Origin: CAYMZZ01 sp044463125
GTDB taxonomy: Bacteria; Bacteroidota; Bacteroidia; Chitinophagales; Chitinophagaceae
Assembly: GCA_044463125.1 (NCBI GenBank)
Contig: JBIQMS010000009.1
Span: 53,568-117,567, forward strand
DNA length: 64,000 nucleotides
Direction: 5' to 3'
In this document: in pieces, positions 7,456 to 15,342 of the stretch
Numbering within the stretch: the stretch's first letter is position 1
How the letters are laid out: every line of letters starts with the position of its first letter
Notes under the pieces: generated by a model
Seen by the model: only the letters and a program-made list of their open reading frames with translations
Databases searched by the model: none
Told to the model about the DNA's origin: nothing
Position numbers and translations under genes: made by a program

Positions 7456-10400
7456 TTAAAGCGTTAATTGAATGCCGGCTACAACCATACGCACCGGGGG
7501 AACTGACTGGGAAAGGTTTTCCGGATCAAGTCCTTTATACCTGGTAATTGTAAACAAGTTGTGACCCTGAAAAAATATAATACACTGTTTCCCCGCCTTA
7601 TCCTTTAATATCTCGTAAGAAACAGAGACACTCCTGAACCGGATATAAGATGCGTCGGAGTAAGCTGCGTCACTTTGCGAGTAATTGAAAAATGCAGTAC
7701 CCGCATCAGCATCAGAATATGTATAGCGCTGGTAAGTGGCGGCATCTCCTGGTTTAATCCAGCGGTCTGTCAAAAACCGGGGTTCGTTGTAGGCAAGTCC
7801 GGGTTGCGCAAAGAAATACAGGTAATTATATCCATGCTTTTGCCGGACAAATTGTATCAACATGCTTGCTGAGAATTTGCCGACAGTTACAGAGTTATTC
7901 AATCCTCCATAATATTGTTGGCCTGTAAAGAGGATTTGTTGCTGATCGAGGGATAAACTAACCTTTCCATCGTTATTAAAATCTCTGAAAGTGTACAGGC
8001 CCGTCGTTTCATTAATACCTGTATAATTGAGTTTTTTTACAATAGAAAGAGGTTGACCAATCACATATTGACTTGCGTAACTTGAACTCGATAAACTTTC
8101 AAAAGCTAAGAGCTTATTCCTTGGTATCGTTAGATTAAAAGAAGTACTCCAACTCCACTTTTTCCTACTCACTATTTTTCCATTCAATTCAATTTCCCAG
8201 CCGGTGTTACGGATTTTCGCTGGAATATTACGGAGAATACCGCTAAACCCTGTCATTGCCGGTAGCGGATAATTTACCAGTTGGTTAGTGGTAGTATTGT
8301 GATAGTAATTAACAGTAACCAGTAGCCGGTTTTGCAAGAACCCCAGATCAATATCGGCTTCTAACTTTCTTACTTTTTCCCAGCTAAATTTTGGATTATA
8401 ATGTTGTGCGGGATAAAAAGGAATAACGCCCAGATAAGAGTAAGAGCCTGGTGAATATAGTTTCAAATACTTATAATCTCCAATCTGATCATTTCCGGTA
8501 ATTCCTGCACTAAGTTTAAGCTTTCCAAAAGATAGTGCTGATTTCTTCAAAAGTTTTTCATTTGAAAAAATCCAGACTGCCGCAATTGAACCGAAGTTAG
8601 CAAACCGGTTTTCTTCTCCGTAACGACTTGAACCGTCTCTCCGCGCTGTAAAGGAAAGAATATACTTCCTGTCATAATCATATCCCAGCCTTGCGAAAAC
8701 TCCCGCATATCGGTACTTTATATCAGTTTCGGACATAGTAGTTACATGGCCTGCCGATCTTATACTGGAAAGTAAATCATCCGTTGCATATCCTGTGGCT
8801 GATTGATACAATCCACGTTGCCTTGATTCTTGCGTAGTAATACCAGCAAGAGCGGTGACTTTGTTTTTCTTGAAACTACAGTTGTATTCTATCTGGGGTT
8901 CTGCAATTAACGTCCGGATGGTCTTTGAACCAAATCCGGCTTGGGAAGCAATACCCCATGCAGGGTTAAAAGATGCTTGCGGGGATTGTACAAGGTCACT
9001 AGACCATAAAGATGAAAAGCCGCCTGAAAACTTAAGTTGAAGATCACGAAGCAATTTGTAGCTAAGGTCAATGCTGCTATTAAGGTTATCAGTTCGTGTA
9101 TCAAAAGTGGCAAACCTTTTTGCCATCGGGTTTACCCACGTAGAATTTTCCCAATTCAGTTTTCCATCAGCGTTATAAATCGGTGGGGCATTAGGTGCAA
9201 GCGTAATATCACTAAAAAAATCATCCTGCGGAAGCAGATTATGATAATTGGAGAACCCGGCAGAGAAGGTTAAACGTAACCTCTGATCAATCGGGGCATG
9301 TGTAACACTCAGATTTATCGATTTCCTGTCTTCATCAAAGTCTCCCGGGAATACCGTTGTTTGTCGGTGCCATCCGGCACTAAGCAAAAATTGTGTTTGG
9401 CTATTGCCTCCGGCAACAGACAAGTTACCATCAGTATTTTTCATTGTCCGGCCAATTAAAACCTTTTGCCAATCGGTATAACGGCTCGTATCCCATGCGA
9501 GTAGATCAGGTGCATCACTTAATCCTGGTGTCACACCATCATTAGAATATGCCTCACGGCGCATCTGGAGATATTCATTTGTATTCATCAACTCCATCTT
9601 ACGGCTTACGGTTCCCCATCCTTGATGCAACTTGAAATTTACTTTTGTAGTGCCCCGCATCGGTTTTCTGGTGGTGATAAGTATTACCCCATTAGCTCCC
9701 CTTGACCCATATATGGAGGTGGCATCCGCATCTTTTAATATGTCCACACTTTCTATATCAGCAGGATTGAGGGCATTTAATGGACTGGATGATACGCCTG
9801 CACCGCCTCCCAGCGCACCATTCAATGGTTGTGAAGGAAAAGGTATTCCGTCAATGATAATTAGAGGATCTTTGCCATTAGCAATACTGTTTTGACCACG
9901 AAGTTGTAAGCGGATAAATGAGCCCGGCACACCAGATGCCTGTGAGACCTGTAGCCCGGTGACTCTCCCGGCAAGTACCGACAGAACATTGGACACGGGT
10001 TGATCATTAATCTGGTCTTGCTTAATACCTGAAACTGTTCCAGTTGAATAGCGCCGGCTTGTTTTACCGTATGCAATGACGAGTGTCTCGTCCAGTACCC
10101 CTACTTTAATGCTTACCCGCATTTCAACAAACGACAGATCCCCCACATACCGCTCCAGCGGTTCTATCTCTACGCTAGTAAGCATCAATGTCACATTTAA
10201 TGGAGCATTGTCAAAACCAAACTCGCCATTGGCATCGGAAGCGACAACAAGCGGAGTACCCTTGATATTGATTGTAACACCTCTAACAGGGTTGCCGTTT
10301 TGATCCAATATTTTCCCTTTTAAAGGACGTTCAGAAGCAACTACCTTTTTTTCTTTAACAGTAATGTTCTTTTCATTGATATTATACAGTAACGGTTGCC

Positions 10401-10641
10401 CGGAAAAGCATTTATCCAATACGGAAGAAAGTTGCTCATTGGAGACAGACAACGTAACGGGCTTTGCCTTCTCTATTTGCTCGGTTGTATATATAAAATG
10501 ATGATCCGATTGCTGCTCAATCAGTAGAAAAACCTTTTCAAGCCGCTCATTTTTTACAGAAAAAGTTATGAGTTGACCACGGGCAGCCGTAATAAAATAA
10601 AATGATAACAGGAAAAATAAAAAACATCCACGCCATTTCAT
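7456..10641 (-). CDS. SusC/RagA TonB-dependent outer-membrane transporter with N-terminal STN signalling domain
   Basis: 1061 residues with a signal peptide (MKWRGCFLFFLLSFYFITAA). Residues ~24-98 are an STN (secretin/TonB short N-terminal) domain, ~103-190 a carboxypeptidase-regulatory-like beta-sandwich (GKILDQNGNPVRGVTINIKG), ~205-330 the plug (GRVTGLQVSQASGVPGS and the SusC hallmark ILKDADATSIYGSRGANGV), then a beta-barrel to the C-terminal LTL. The STN domain with adjacent FecR and ECF sigma genes indicates a surface-signalling receptor of the FecA/HasR type: ligand binding would pass through FecR to release the sigma factor. Energised by TonB. Substrate unknown. Confidence 0.95.
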   Translation of the reverse strand: MKWRGCFLFFLLSFYFITAARGQLITFSVKNERLEKVFLLIEQQSDHHFIYTTEQIEKAKPVTLSVSNEQLSSVLDKCFSGQPLLYNINEKNITVKEKKVVASERPLKGKILDQNGNPVRGVTINIKGTPLVVASDANGEFGFDNAPLNVTLMLTSVEIEPLERYVGDLSFVEMRVSIKVGVLDETLVIAYGKTSRRYSTGTVSGIKQDQINDQPVSNVLSVLAGRVTGLQVSQASGVPGSFIRLQLRGQNSIANGKDPLIIIDGIPFPSQPLNGALGGGAGVSSSPLNALNPADIESVDILKDADATSIYGSRGANGVILITTRKPMRGTTKVNFKLHQGWGTVSRKMELMNTNEYLQMRREAYSNDGVTPGLSDAPDLLAWDTSRYTDWQKVLIGRTMKNTDGNLSVAGGNSQTQFLLSAGWHRQTTVFPGDFDEDRKSINLSVTHAPIDQRLRLTFSAGFSNYHNLLPQDDFFSDITLAPNAPPIYNADGKLNWENSTWVNPMAKRFATFDTRTDNLNSSIDLSYKLLRDLQLKFSGGFSSLWSSDLVQSPQASFNPAWGIASQAGFGSKTIRTLIAEPQIEYNCSFKKNKVTALAGITTQESRQRGLYQSATGYATDDLLSSIRSAGHVTTMSETDIKYRYAGVFARLGYDYDRKYILSFTARRDGSSRYGEENRFANFGSIAAVWIFSNEKLLKKSALSFGKLKLSAGITGNDQIGDYKYLKLYSPGSYSYLGVIPFYPAQHYNPKFSWEKVRKLEADIDLGFLQNRLLVTVNYYHNTTTNQLVNYPLPAMTGFSGILRNIPAKIRNTGWEIELNGKIVSRKKWSWSTSFNLTIPRNKLLAFESLSSSSYASQYVIGQPLSIVKKLNYTGINETTGLYTFRDFNNDGKVSLSLDQQQILFTGQQYYGGLNNSVTVGKFSASMLIQFVRQKHGYNYLYFFAQPGLAYNEPRFLTDRWIKPGDAATYQRYTYSDADAGTAFFNYSQSDAAYSDASYIRFRSVSVSYEILKDKAGKQCIIFFQGHNLFTITRYKGLDPENLSQSVPPVRMVVAGIQLTL

Positions 10642-10754
10642 AGCTTTGAGTTGTTTGGGTTAAACAATAATCGTTCCTTCGATTTATACAAGGGTAACCC
10701 AGGCGCCGCCGGGCAGTGATCCACCACTTTCCGGCTTTTTATTGGATATACCTC

Positions 10755-11900
10755 TTATCTTTTTACAATAATTGTATTGTCTTCAATTTTAAAATGCACA
10801 TTGCCTGTCTCCTCAAGTAATTCTAACACTTTTGACACAGGTACGCTTCGGTTAATCGTACCATTGAAATGATAACTGACTTTATCCTCATACACCACCC
10901 TGGCATCGTACCATCTTTCCAGGAGTTTCATCACATCCTCAATAGCTGCGTTCTTAAATGTAAACTGATTCTTTGTCCATGCTACTACAGGAACAACGTC
11001 CACCTTATTTACGACCCAGGTTTTTGTCCCTACCTGGTCTCCCGGCTTCAGCACGATCATTTTATTTTGTCCGCTTACTTTTACCGATCCTTCCGTCAAT
11101 GTGATACGATTATCAAAACCATTGATGTTAAATGCTGTTCCCAATGCTTCCACGCTAACATTGCCTATTGAAACTGTAAACGGCCTGGAAGCATCCTTCG
11201 CAACTTCAAAGAAAGTTTCTCCTGATACGGTTACCATTCTCTTGTTACTGGCAAAAGCTCCCGGATACCGTATTGACGACTCCGCATTGAGCCAAACCTT
11301 TGAGCCATCCGGCAGCACCAGTTGATACGATCCTTTACGCGGAATTGTTATTTCGTGCATTAGCGTATCAGTCCCGTTATGATCATAGACTATCTCACCG
11401 TCCTTTATGTGTATATTTCCAATGACCGTGTCAGACACGTTATCCAGCTTTATTACCTGGCCATCCGGCAATTTCAATTGCGCATAAAGAGAGCCTGGTG
11501 AAATATCGGTTTTCCCTTTATCAGTAACCTCCGGCGATACCTTTTTATCAGCACTCCGGGTAAGGAAAATAGTAACGCCAATCACACCTATTACACAAGC
11601 TGCTGCGGCATAGTGCCACCATTTTATAACTCTTTCTTTTTTTCTAAACTTCAACCGCTTCTTTACATTGATGAGTTGTCCTTCAGTATCCCTTGTTGCC
11701 AGCCATTTCAAAAACTTGTCAACCATCTGGTCATCGGTCATATCTTCAAACAACTGCATGTTGGCTTCATCAGCTATTACCCAAGCATCCAGTTCTTCCC
11801 GCTCCTCAATGGTCAATATGTTTGTTATAAAACCGCCAATGAGATAGCTGATCCTTTGGGAGTTTTCGAGCTTTTCAAAACGTTTGTTGATAGGTTCCAT
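10755..11900 (-). CDS. FecR-family anti-sigma factor
   Basis: Start at the ATG at 11900 (MEPINKRFEKLENS), 381 residues. The N-terminal ~85 residues are cytoplasmic helices that should hold the sigma factor; one membrane segment follows (WWHYAAAACVIGVIGVTIFL, ~88-110); the periplasmic part has the FecR domain (SIRYPGAF... VSGETFFEVAKDASRPF... LGTAFNING) and a C-terminal DUF4974 domain (FTFKNAAIEDVMKLLERWY) which contacts the STN domain of SusC. Encoded between the sigma factor and SusC, as standard in Bacteroidota. Confidence 0.94.
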   Translation of the reverse strand: MEPINKRFEKLENSQRISYLIGGFITNILTIEEREELDAWVIADEANMQLFEDMTDDQMVDKFLKWLATRDTEGQLINVKKRLKFRKKERVIKWWHYAAAACVIGVIGVTIFLTRSADKKVSPEVTDKGKTDISPGSLYAQLKLPDGQVIKLDNVSDTVIGNIHIKDGEIVYDHNGTDTLMHEITIPRKGSYQLVLPDGSKVWLNAESSIRYPGAFASNKRMVTVSGETFFEVAKDASRPFTVSIGNVSVEALGTAFNINGFDNRITLTEGSVKVSGQNKMIVLKPGDQVGTKTWVVNKVDVVPVVAWTKNQFTFKNAAIEDVMKLLERWYDARVVYEDKVSYHFNGTINRSVPVSKVLELLEETGNVHFKIEDNTIIVKR

Positions 11901-12021
11901 AAATTTTATATTAAGGTAAAACCAAAGACCCCCCATCTAAGTAGCGAATTCGTAAGAAAAATGGGGAGTGAAGGCAAAAAAAGTTGAGGGAATAACGGGT
12001 TTTTAGCAATACAAAAATTGC

Positions 12022-12552
12022 TCAACTGGTAATAATTGTTTTCCTGATCAATTGAATGGCGCGGTAGCGGTGGCTGCGGGCGGTTTCCGAATCAATGCCG
12101 ATTGCCTTGCCAATTTCCTCCAGCGATTTATCCTCCAGGTAGTGCATTTGCAGCACCTGCTTCATGCGGGAGGGCAGGTGTTCTATTACCTGAAGCACCT
12201 GCATCATAATCTCGCTTTCAATGATATTTGTTTGTTCCGGCTCAGCGGGAATTTCAGGCCTGGCCCTTTTTTGATATATTTTATCCAGGAATTTAGAACA
12301 ATGATTATAAACGCAGCGGTAGAGATAGCTTCGGATGGATTGAACTGCTGAAAGTTTGTGCCGGCGTTCCCATAGCTCTGCAAAACAATCCTGTACGATG
12401 TCTTCTGCCTGTTTCTCATCCTGCACGTATTTAAAGGCAAAGAAAGTTAAGGGACCGTGGTAAGCTCTGAATACCCGGTCAAAGGCTTGCTCTTCGCCAT
12501 TGCGGAAGGCATCAAAAAAATCAGGGCTCCAACCCTGCAATTCGGGTGGCAC
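12022..12552 (-). CDS. RNA polymerase ECF sigma-70 factor
   Basis: 176 residues. Sigma region 2 spans ~28-62 (FAFKYVQDEKQAEDIVQDCF) and region 4 spans ~125-172 (LPSRMKQVLQMHYLEDKSLE then IGKAIGIDSETARSHRYRAI). No region 1 or 3, as expected for ECF factors. The start is a GTG at 12552; no in-frame ATG precedes region 2. It is 121 bases ahead of FecR and would be held by it until SusC signals. Its target is most likely its own SusC/SusD locus. Upstream lies a large inverted-repeat region. Confidence 0.93.
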   Translation of the reverse strand: MPPELQGWSPDFFDAFRNGEEQAFDRVFRAYHGPLTFFAFKYVQDEKQAEDIVQDCFAELWERRHKLSAVQSIRSYLYRCVYNHCSKFLDKIYQKRARPEIPAEPEQTNIIESEIMMQVLQVIEHLPSRMKQVLQMHYLEDKSLEEIGKAIGIDSETARSHRYRAIQLIRKTIITS

Positions 12553-12635
12553 TATCGTTCCTTAATTGTTGACAATCCGGCGGAGTCTTTAATAAGGAAC
12601 CTGCAAAAAAAACGGCGCAGGTCTCCACTTACCGG

Positions 12636-12739
12636 CTTGGAGGCCCTAGGAGGCCCTTGGACACAATAAGGGAGCCCACGCCTGAACGTGAGCTCTTGCT
12701 TATCGTCTTGTGTCCAATGAAAATTCCTAGGTTTCCAAG
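12636..12739. repeat. Long imperfect inverted repeat (possible structured RNA or mobile-element relic)
   Basis: Nested arms: CTTGGAggcCCTAGG (12636-12650) against CCTAGGtttCCAAG (12726-12739); TTGGACACAA (12657-12666) against TTGTGTCCAA (12708-12717); TAAG against CTTA; GAGCCCACG against CGTGAGCTC (one mismatch) around the loop CCTGAA. The direct repeat AGGCCCT also occurs twice in the left arm (12641 and 12651). No coding potential. Could be an RNA hairpin, a MITE-like relic or a site for a recombinase. Confidence 0.6.
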
Positions 12740-12798
12740 ACAAGACTCAAAGCGAAAGCTTCAAATGCGTTTATTCAATATGAAGATTCGCAAAAATA

Positions 12799-12829
12799 CT
12801 TTTTGACTGGTAAAAGCCCAGTCAAAAAG
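12799..12829. repeat. 12-base perfect inverted repeat
   Basis: CTTTTTGACTGG (12799-12810) and CCAGTCAAAAAG (12818-12829) with a 7-base loop. The A/T-rich outer ends give it the look of a bidirectional terminator, but both flanking genes point away from it, so it would only serve a transcript made from within this gap. Confidence 0.55.
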
Positions 12830-12854
12830 CAAATTAAGGAAAAAAATTGAAAGG

Positions 12855-12868
12855 GGTAATATATTACC
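12855..12868. promoter_or_regulatory. Palindrome GGTAATATATTACC, candidate XRE operator
   Basis: Perfect 14-base palindrome 49 bases before the XRE start, in promoter position. XRE-type repressors typically bind such palindromes at their own promoters. Confidence 0.5.
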
Positions 12869-12896
12869 ACATTATAAAGGGTAAAAGTAGCCACTT

Positions 12897-12917
12897 TTCG
12901 ATTTGAATAAAATCGAA
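12897..12917. promoter_or_regulatory. Inverted repeat TTCGATTT-GAATA-AAATCGAA at the XRE start
   Basis: Perfect 8-base arms (12897-12904, 12910-12917) separated by 5 bases, touching the first base of the ATG. A regulator bound here would block transcription or initiation of the XRE gene; a second candidate operator for autoregulation. Confidence 0.5.
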
Positions 12918-13162
12918 TGGCTGATAAAGCTTATACAGAAGTTAGGATCAAGATCGGGCAATTATTTAAAAAATACCGCAAGCAGAAAAAATTAAGCTAT
13001 CGGAAAGTAGAGGCTATTACTGGAATTGATCATAGCTGGATTAGCAAGTTTGAAAAAGGAAAAGTGAACTTTGAAATCGACACATTGCTAAAACTTGCTT
13101 CAGGCTTAAAAGTCCAAATTAAAGACCTCACCGAGTTTAACCATTCTTTTGTTGATGAATAG
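12917..13162 (+). CDS. XRE-family (Cro/CI-like) DNA-binding protein
   Basis: 81 residues, almost entirely one HTH_3 domain (residues ~10-70): IGQLFKKYRKQKKLSYRKVE then ITGIDHSWISKFEKGKVNFE, with the usual hydrophobic C-terminal helix (LLKLASGLKVQIKDLTEF). Small stand-alone XRE proteins of this size in Bacteroidota act as repressors of mobile elements or antitoxins. Two palindromes lie in its promoter region. No toxin gene is apparent immediately downstream; the AbiE pair begins 280 bases later and has its own operator. Confidence 0.85.
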   Translation: MADKAYTEVRIKIGQLFKKYRKQKKLSYRKVEAITGIDHSWISKFEKGKVNFEIDTLLKLASGLKVQIKDLTEFNHSFVDE

Positions 13163-13444
13163 TAAATTCTCTACAATTTGTGTTGCCCTTCAAATTAAAG
13201 CAGAATGCAAGCAAATTAAAGTAGCCCTGGCTCTGGTCTTTCCCTCCAAATCCGCTGTAATCTTCTGCTGTATTGTCTTTCCATAAAATGTTGTCCTGTC
13301 AATAATGGTTTTACCCCCTCCCAGGATTTCAGTTCCTTTTTCGTCCCAAAAAGTCTTTGGAGCCCATCATTTCAAAATGTCACATTTTTTATAAAATAAG
13401 TGACAAATCCATTTTTGTCACAAATATTCGTAAATTTGTGACAA
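13163..13444. other. Intergenic region with possible decayed minus-strand coding remnant
   Basis: No intact gene. On the minus strand an open stretch (13366 down to a TGA at 13190, about 58 codons, no start) reads as a plausible protein tail (for instance EILGGGKTIIDRTTFYGKT), which suggests a relic of a lost gene; it is too short to be sure. The last 66 bases hold the AbiE operator repeats. Confidence 0.35.
13379..13405. promoter_or_regulatory. TGTCAC/GTGACA inverted repeat, upstream AbiE operator candidate
   Basis: TGTCAC (13379-13384) and GTGACA (13400-13405) share the core of the downstream operator (13414-13445), so the promoter has four half-sites in alternating orientation. AbiEi-type antitoxins are known to bind inverted repeats in their own promoter and repress it. 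Confidence 0.5.
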
Positions 13445-13445
13445 A
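13414..13445. promoter_or_regulatory. Perfect inverted repeat over the AbiEi start, with a TAnnTTTG box
   Basis: TTTGTCACAAAT (13414-13425) and ATTTGTGACAAA (13434-13445), 12-base perfect arms with an 8-base spacer; the right arm ends on the first base of the ATG. The spacer and right arm include TAAATTTG (13431-13438), a match to the Bacteroidota -7 box, which would put the transcription start almost on the ATG (a leaderless message). Binding here should shut the operon off. Confidence 0.65.
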
Positions 13446-14065
13446 TGGGAAAGACGCAAACATATATAAGAGATTTATTGTCAGGGAAAAAACCGGGTGA
13501 TTTGGTTTTCGCTGCAGACTTTAAGGGAAAAGGGACGGAGGCGGCAATCCGGAAAAGCCTTTCCCGGCTGGTAGCGGAGGGAGCGATTAAACGGGCAGCC
13601 CACGGCATTTATTACCTGCCTAAAATTGATCCTCTTTTTGGTGAACTTCAACCCTCAGCTGAAGAAATAGCCCAGAAAATTGCAGATAAAGAAAGGGTCC
13701 GCATACAGCCAACAGGGGCCTATGCCTTAAATAAACTGGGCCTGAGCACACAGGTTCCTATGAAAATGGTTTACCTCACGGATGGGGTGCAAAGATTGCT
13801 GACCATTGGGAAAGTGAAAGTAAAGTTCAAAGCTACCACGAATAAAAAGCTCTCCATGAAGGGAGAACTGAGCAAACTCATTATACTGGCTTTGGAGGAG
13901 TTGGATTTAAAGAAAATAGATACCCGGAGAGAGGCAAAAATCAGGGAATTATTATTAAAAGAAGATCCGGAAAACCTAAACCATGATCTGGCACTGGCGC
14001 CTGGCCGCATTCATGATTATATTGTCAAATTATTAAAAACACCTTCCAATGACCGGATGGCTTAA
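13445..14065 (+). CDS. abiEi: AbiEi-type antitoxin (DUF6088)
   Basis: 206 residues of the DUF6088/AbiEi antitoxin family: an N-terminal winged helix (residues ~1-60, AIRKSLSRLVAEGAIKRAAH, then GIYYLPK) and a C-terminal helical domain. AbiEi proteins bind promoter repeats and antagonise the AbiEii nucleotidyltransferase without direct complex formation (type IV). The gene overlaps the next by 17 bases (14049-14065), so the two are translated as a coupled pair. The four GTGACA-type half-sites upstream are the natural operator. Start at the ATG at 13445; the N-terminus begins directly with the winged helix. Confidence 0.85.
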   Translation: MGKTQTYIRDLLSGKKPGDLVFAADFKGKGTEAAIRKSLSRLVAEGAIKRAAHGIYYLPKIDPLFGELQPSAEEIAQKIADKERVRIQPTGAYALNKLGLSTQVPMKMVYLTDGVQRLLTIGKVKVKFKATTNKKLSMKGELSKLIILALEELDLKKIDTRREAKIRELLLKEDPENLNHDLALAPGRIHDYIVKLLKTPSNDRMA

Positions 14066-15287
14066 ACTAACAGACGATCAAAGAAGAATTACACTAACGC
14101 AAGCACAGCAACGATCGGGCATTATTGCAAAAGCGATTGAAAAAGATTGGTGGGTGACACTGGTATTAAAAGCACTCTTTCAATCGGCCTATGCAGATTA
14201 TCTTGTTTTTAAGGGAGGCACATCTTTGAGCAAAGGCTTTAAACTCATCAATCGTTTTTCAGAAGATATTGACCTGGCGCTGGCTGCGGAAGCATTTGGA
14301 ATGCAATACGAGGAGAATCCTACACCAAGCTATATTAGTCGCTTAAGAAGAAAAGGATTTGCATTTACAACTACTCTTTTTATCGGGGAATTAAACACTC
14401 AACTTATTTCGTTAGGCGTTCCTGCTTCTTTTTTTGCTATTGAATTTGATCCTGCGCCACCCAATCAAACACCGCCCGATCCGCAATCTGTTTATGTGAA
14501 ATACAAACCCCTTTATGAACCGAATAAATATATTGCTGACCAGGTAAAAATAGAAATTAGTGTCCGGTCGTTAAAAATCCCGTTCACAACCAGATCAATT
14601 CATTCAATACTAACTGAATTTTTTCCGAATAAAGTTTATGAGGAACATCCATTTGAGGTAACTATTGTTGAGCCGCGAAAAACATTTTTAGAAAAGGCCT
14701 TCTTGCTGCACGAAGAATTCGGGAAGCCGGACAAAACAACAATAAGGACCGAAAGAATGTCCCGTCATTTTTATGACCTGGCAGTCATTATGAATAATGA
14801 GATTGCAAAAGAGGCACTGCATGATCACGATTTATATGAAAGCTTAATCATCCACCGGGAAAGATATATCCGTGCCACCTGGGCAAATTATGCTACGTTG
14901 ACTCACTCCACGATATCATTTCTTCCACCGGAGGAATTACTGGAGGAGTATAAAAATGATTATGAAGAAATGCGGGAACACATGATCTACGGTGAAGGCG
15001 TTCTTACTTTTGAAGAAGTAATAAATAATCTGAAGGAACTACAAGGCAGGTTCAGGTTAAAAAAGGAAGTGAAGCTATTGGAAGAGATCATTACCGATGC
15101 TTTGAACAATCTGCAGGATTATATGAAACAACATCCCACCGCCACTTCATTTGAAACCCAGGTGGTATATACCTCCGATCCCTATAAACCTGCCGGCCCT
15201 GCTAACAAAGCAATCATCTTTGGAGTGCGGTTTACCCGAAACCGCGATAAGATGATCTTTGAAAGTATTAGTGTGCATGAAGATTAA
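14049..15287 (+). CDS. abiEii: AbiEii/AbiGii-type nucleotidyltransferase toxin
   Basis: 412 residues. The nucleotidyltransferase signature is present: KGGTSLSKGF (residues ~57-66) followed by RFSEDIDLAL (~72-81) with the metal-binding Asp pair, then a large helical C-terminal domain with RMSRHFYDLAVIM. AbiEii toxins transfer nucleotides to RNA targets (tRNA acceptor stems in studied cases), giving reversible growth arrest or phage abortive infection. Start overlaps the antitoxin stop region. The protein appears full-length with no frameshift, so the pair is probably functional. Ends before a terminator-like repeat shared with the convergent AraC gene. Confidence 0.88.
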   Translation: MTGWLKLTDDQRRITLTQAQQRSGIIAKAIEKDWWVTLVLKALFQSAYADYLVFKGGTSLSKGFKLINRFSEDIDLALAAEAFGMQYEENPTPSYISRLRRKGFAFTTTLFIGELNTQLISLGVPASFFAIEFDPAPPNQTPPDPQSVYVKYKPLYEPNKYIADQVKIEISVRSLKIPFTTRSIHSILTEFFPNKVYEEHPFEVTIVEPRKTFLEKAFLLHEEFGKPDKTTIRTERMSRHFYDLAVIMNNEIAKEALHDHDLYESLIIHRERYIRATWANYATLTHSTISFLPPEELLEEYKNDYEEMREHMIYGEGVLTFEEVINNLKELQGRFRLKKEVKLLEEIITDALNNLQDYMKQHPTATSFETQVVYTSDPYKPAGPANKAIIFGVRFTRNRDKMIFESISVHED

Positions 15288-15296
15288 TTCGCTACA

Positions 15297-15326
15297 GAAT
15301 AGGTTTCTTTTTTAAAAAACCCATTC
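15297..15326. terminator. Likely bidirectional terminator between abiEii and AraC gene
   Basis: GAATAGGTTTCTTTTTT against AAAAAACCCATTC pair with one mismatch and one bulge; the A/T core yields a U-run on either strand. It lies between convergent stops at 15287 and 15343. Confidence 0.5.
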
Positions 15327-15342
15327 GGAACAAACTATTGGA

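Larger units (their letters stand above)
12553..12916. other. Divergent intergenic region rich in inverted repeats
   Basis: No gene is credible in this 364-base gap between the ECF sigma factor (minus) and XRE regulator (plus). It contains a ~105-base imperfect palindrome (12636-12739), a 12-base perfect inverted repeat (12799-12829), a 14-base palindrome (12855-12868) and an 8-base inverted repeat ending at the XRE start (12897-12917), each listed separately. Confidence 0.8.

Noticed and set aside
12457..12743. Short open frames across the sigma-factor start and palindrome region
   Set aside because: They follow the sigma gene and inverted repeat sequence on both strands, lack family resemblance and contain the hairpin arms.
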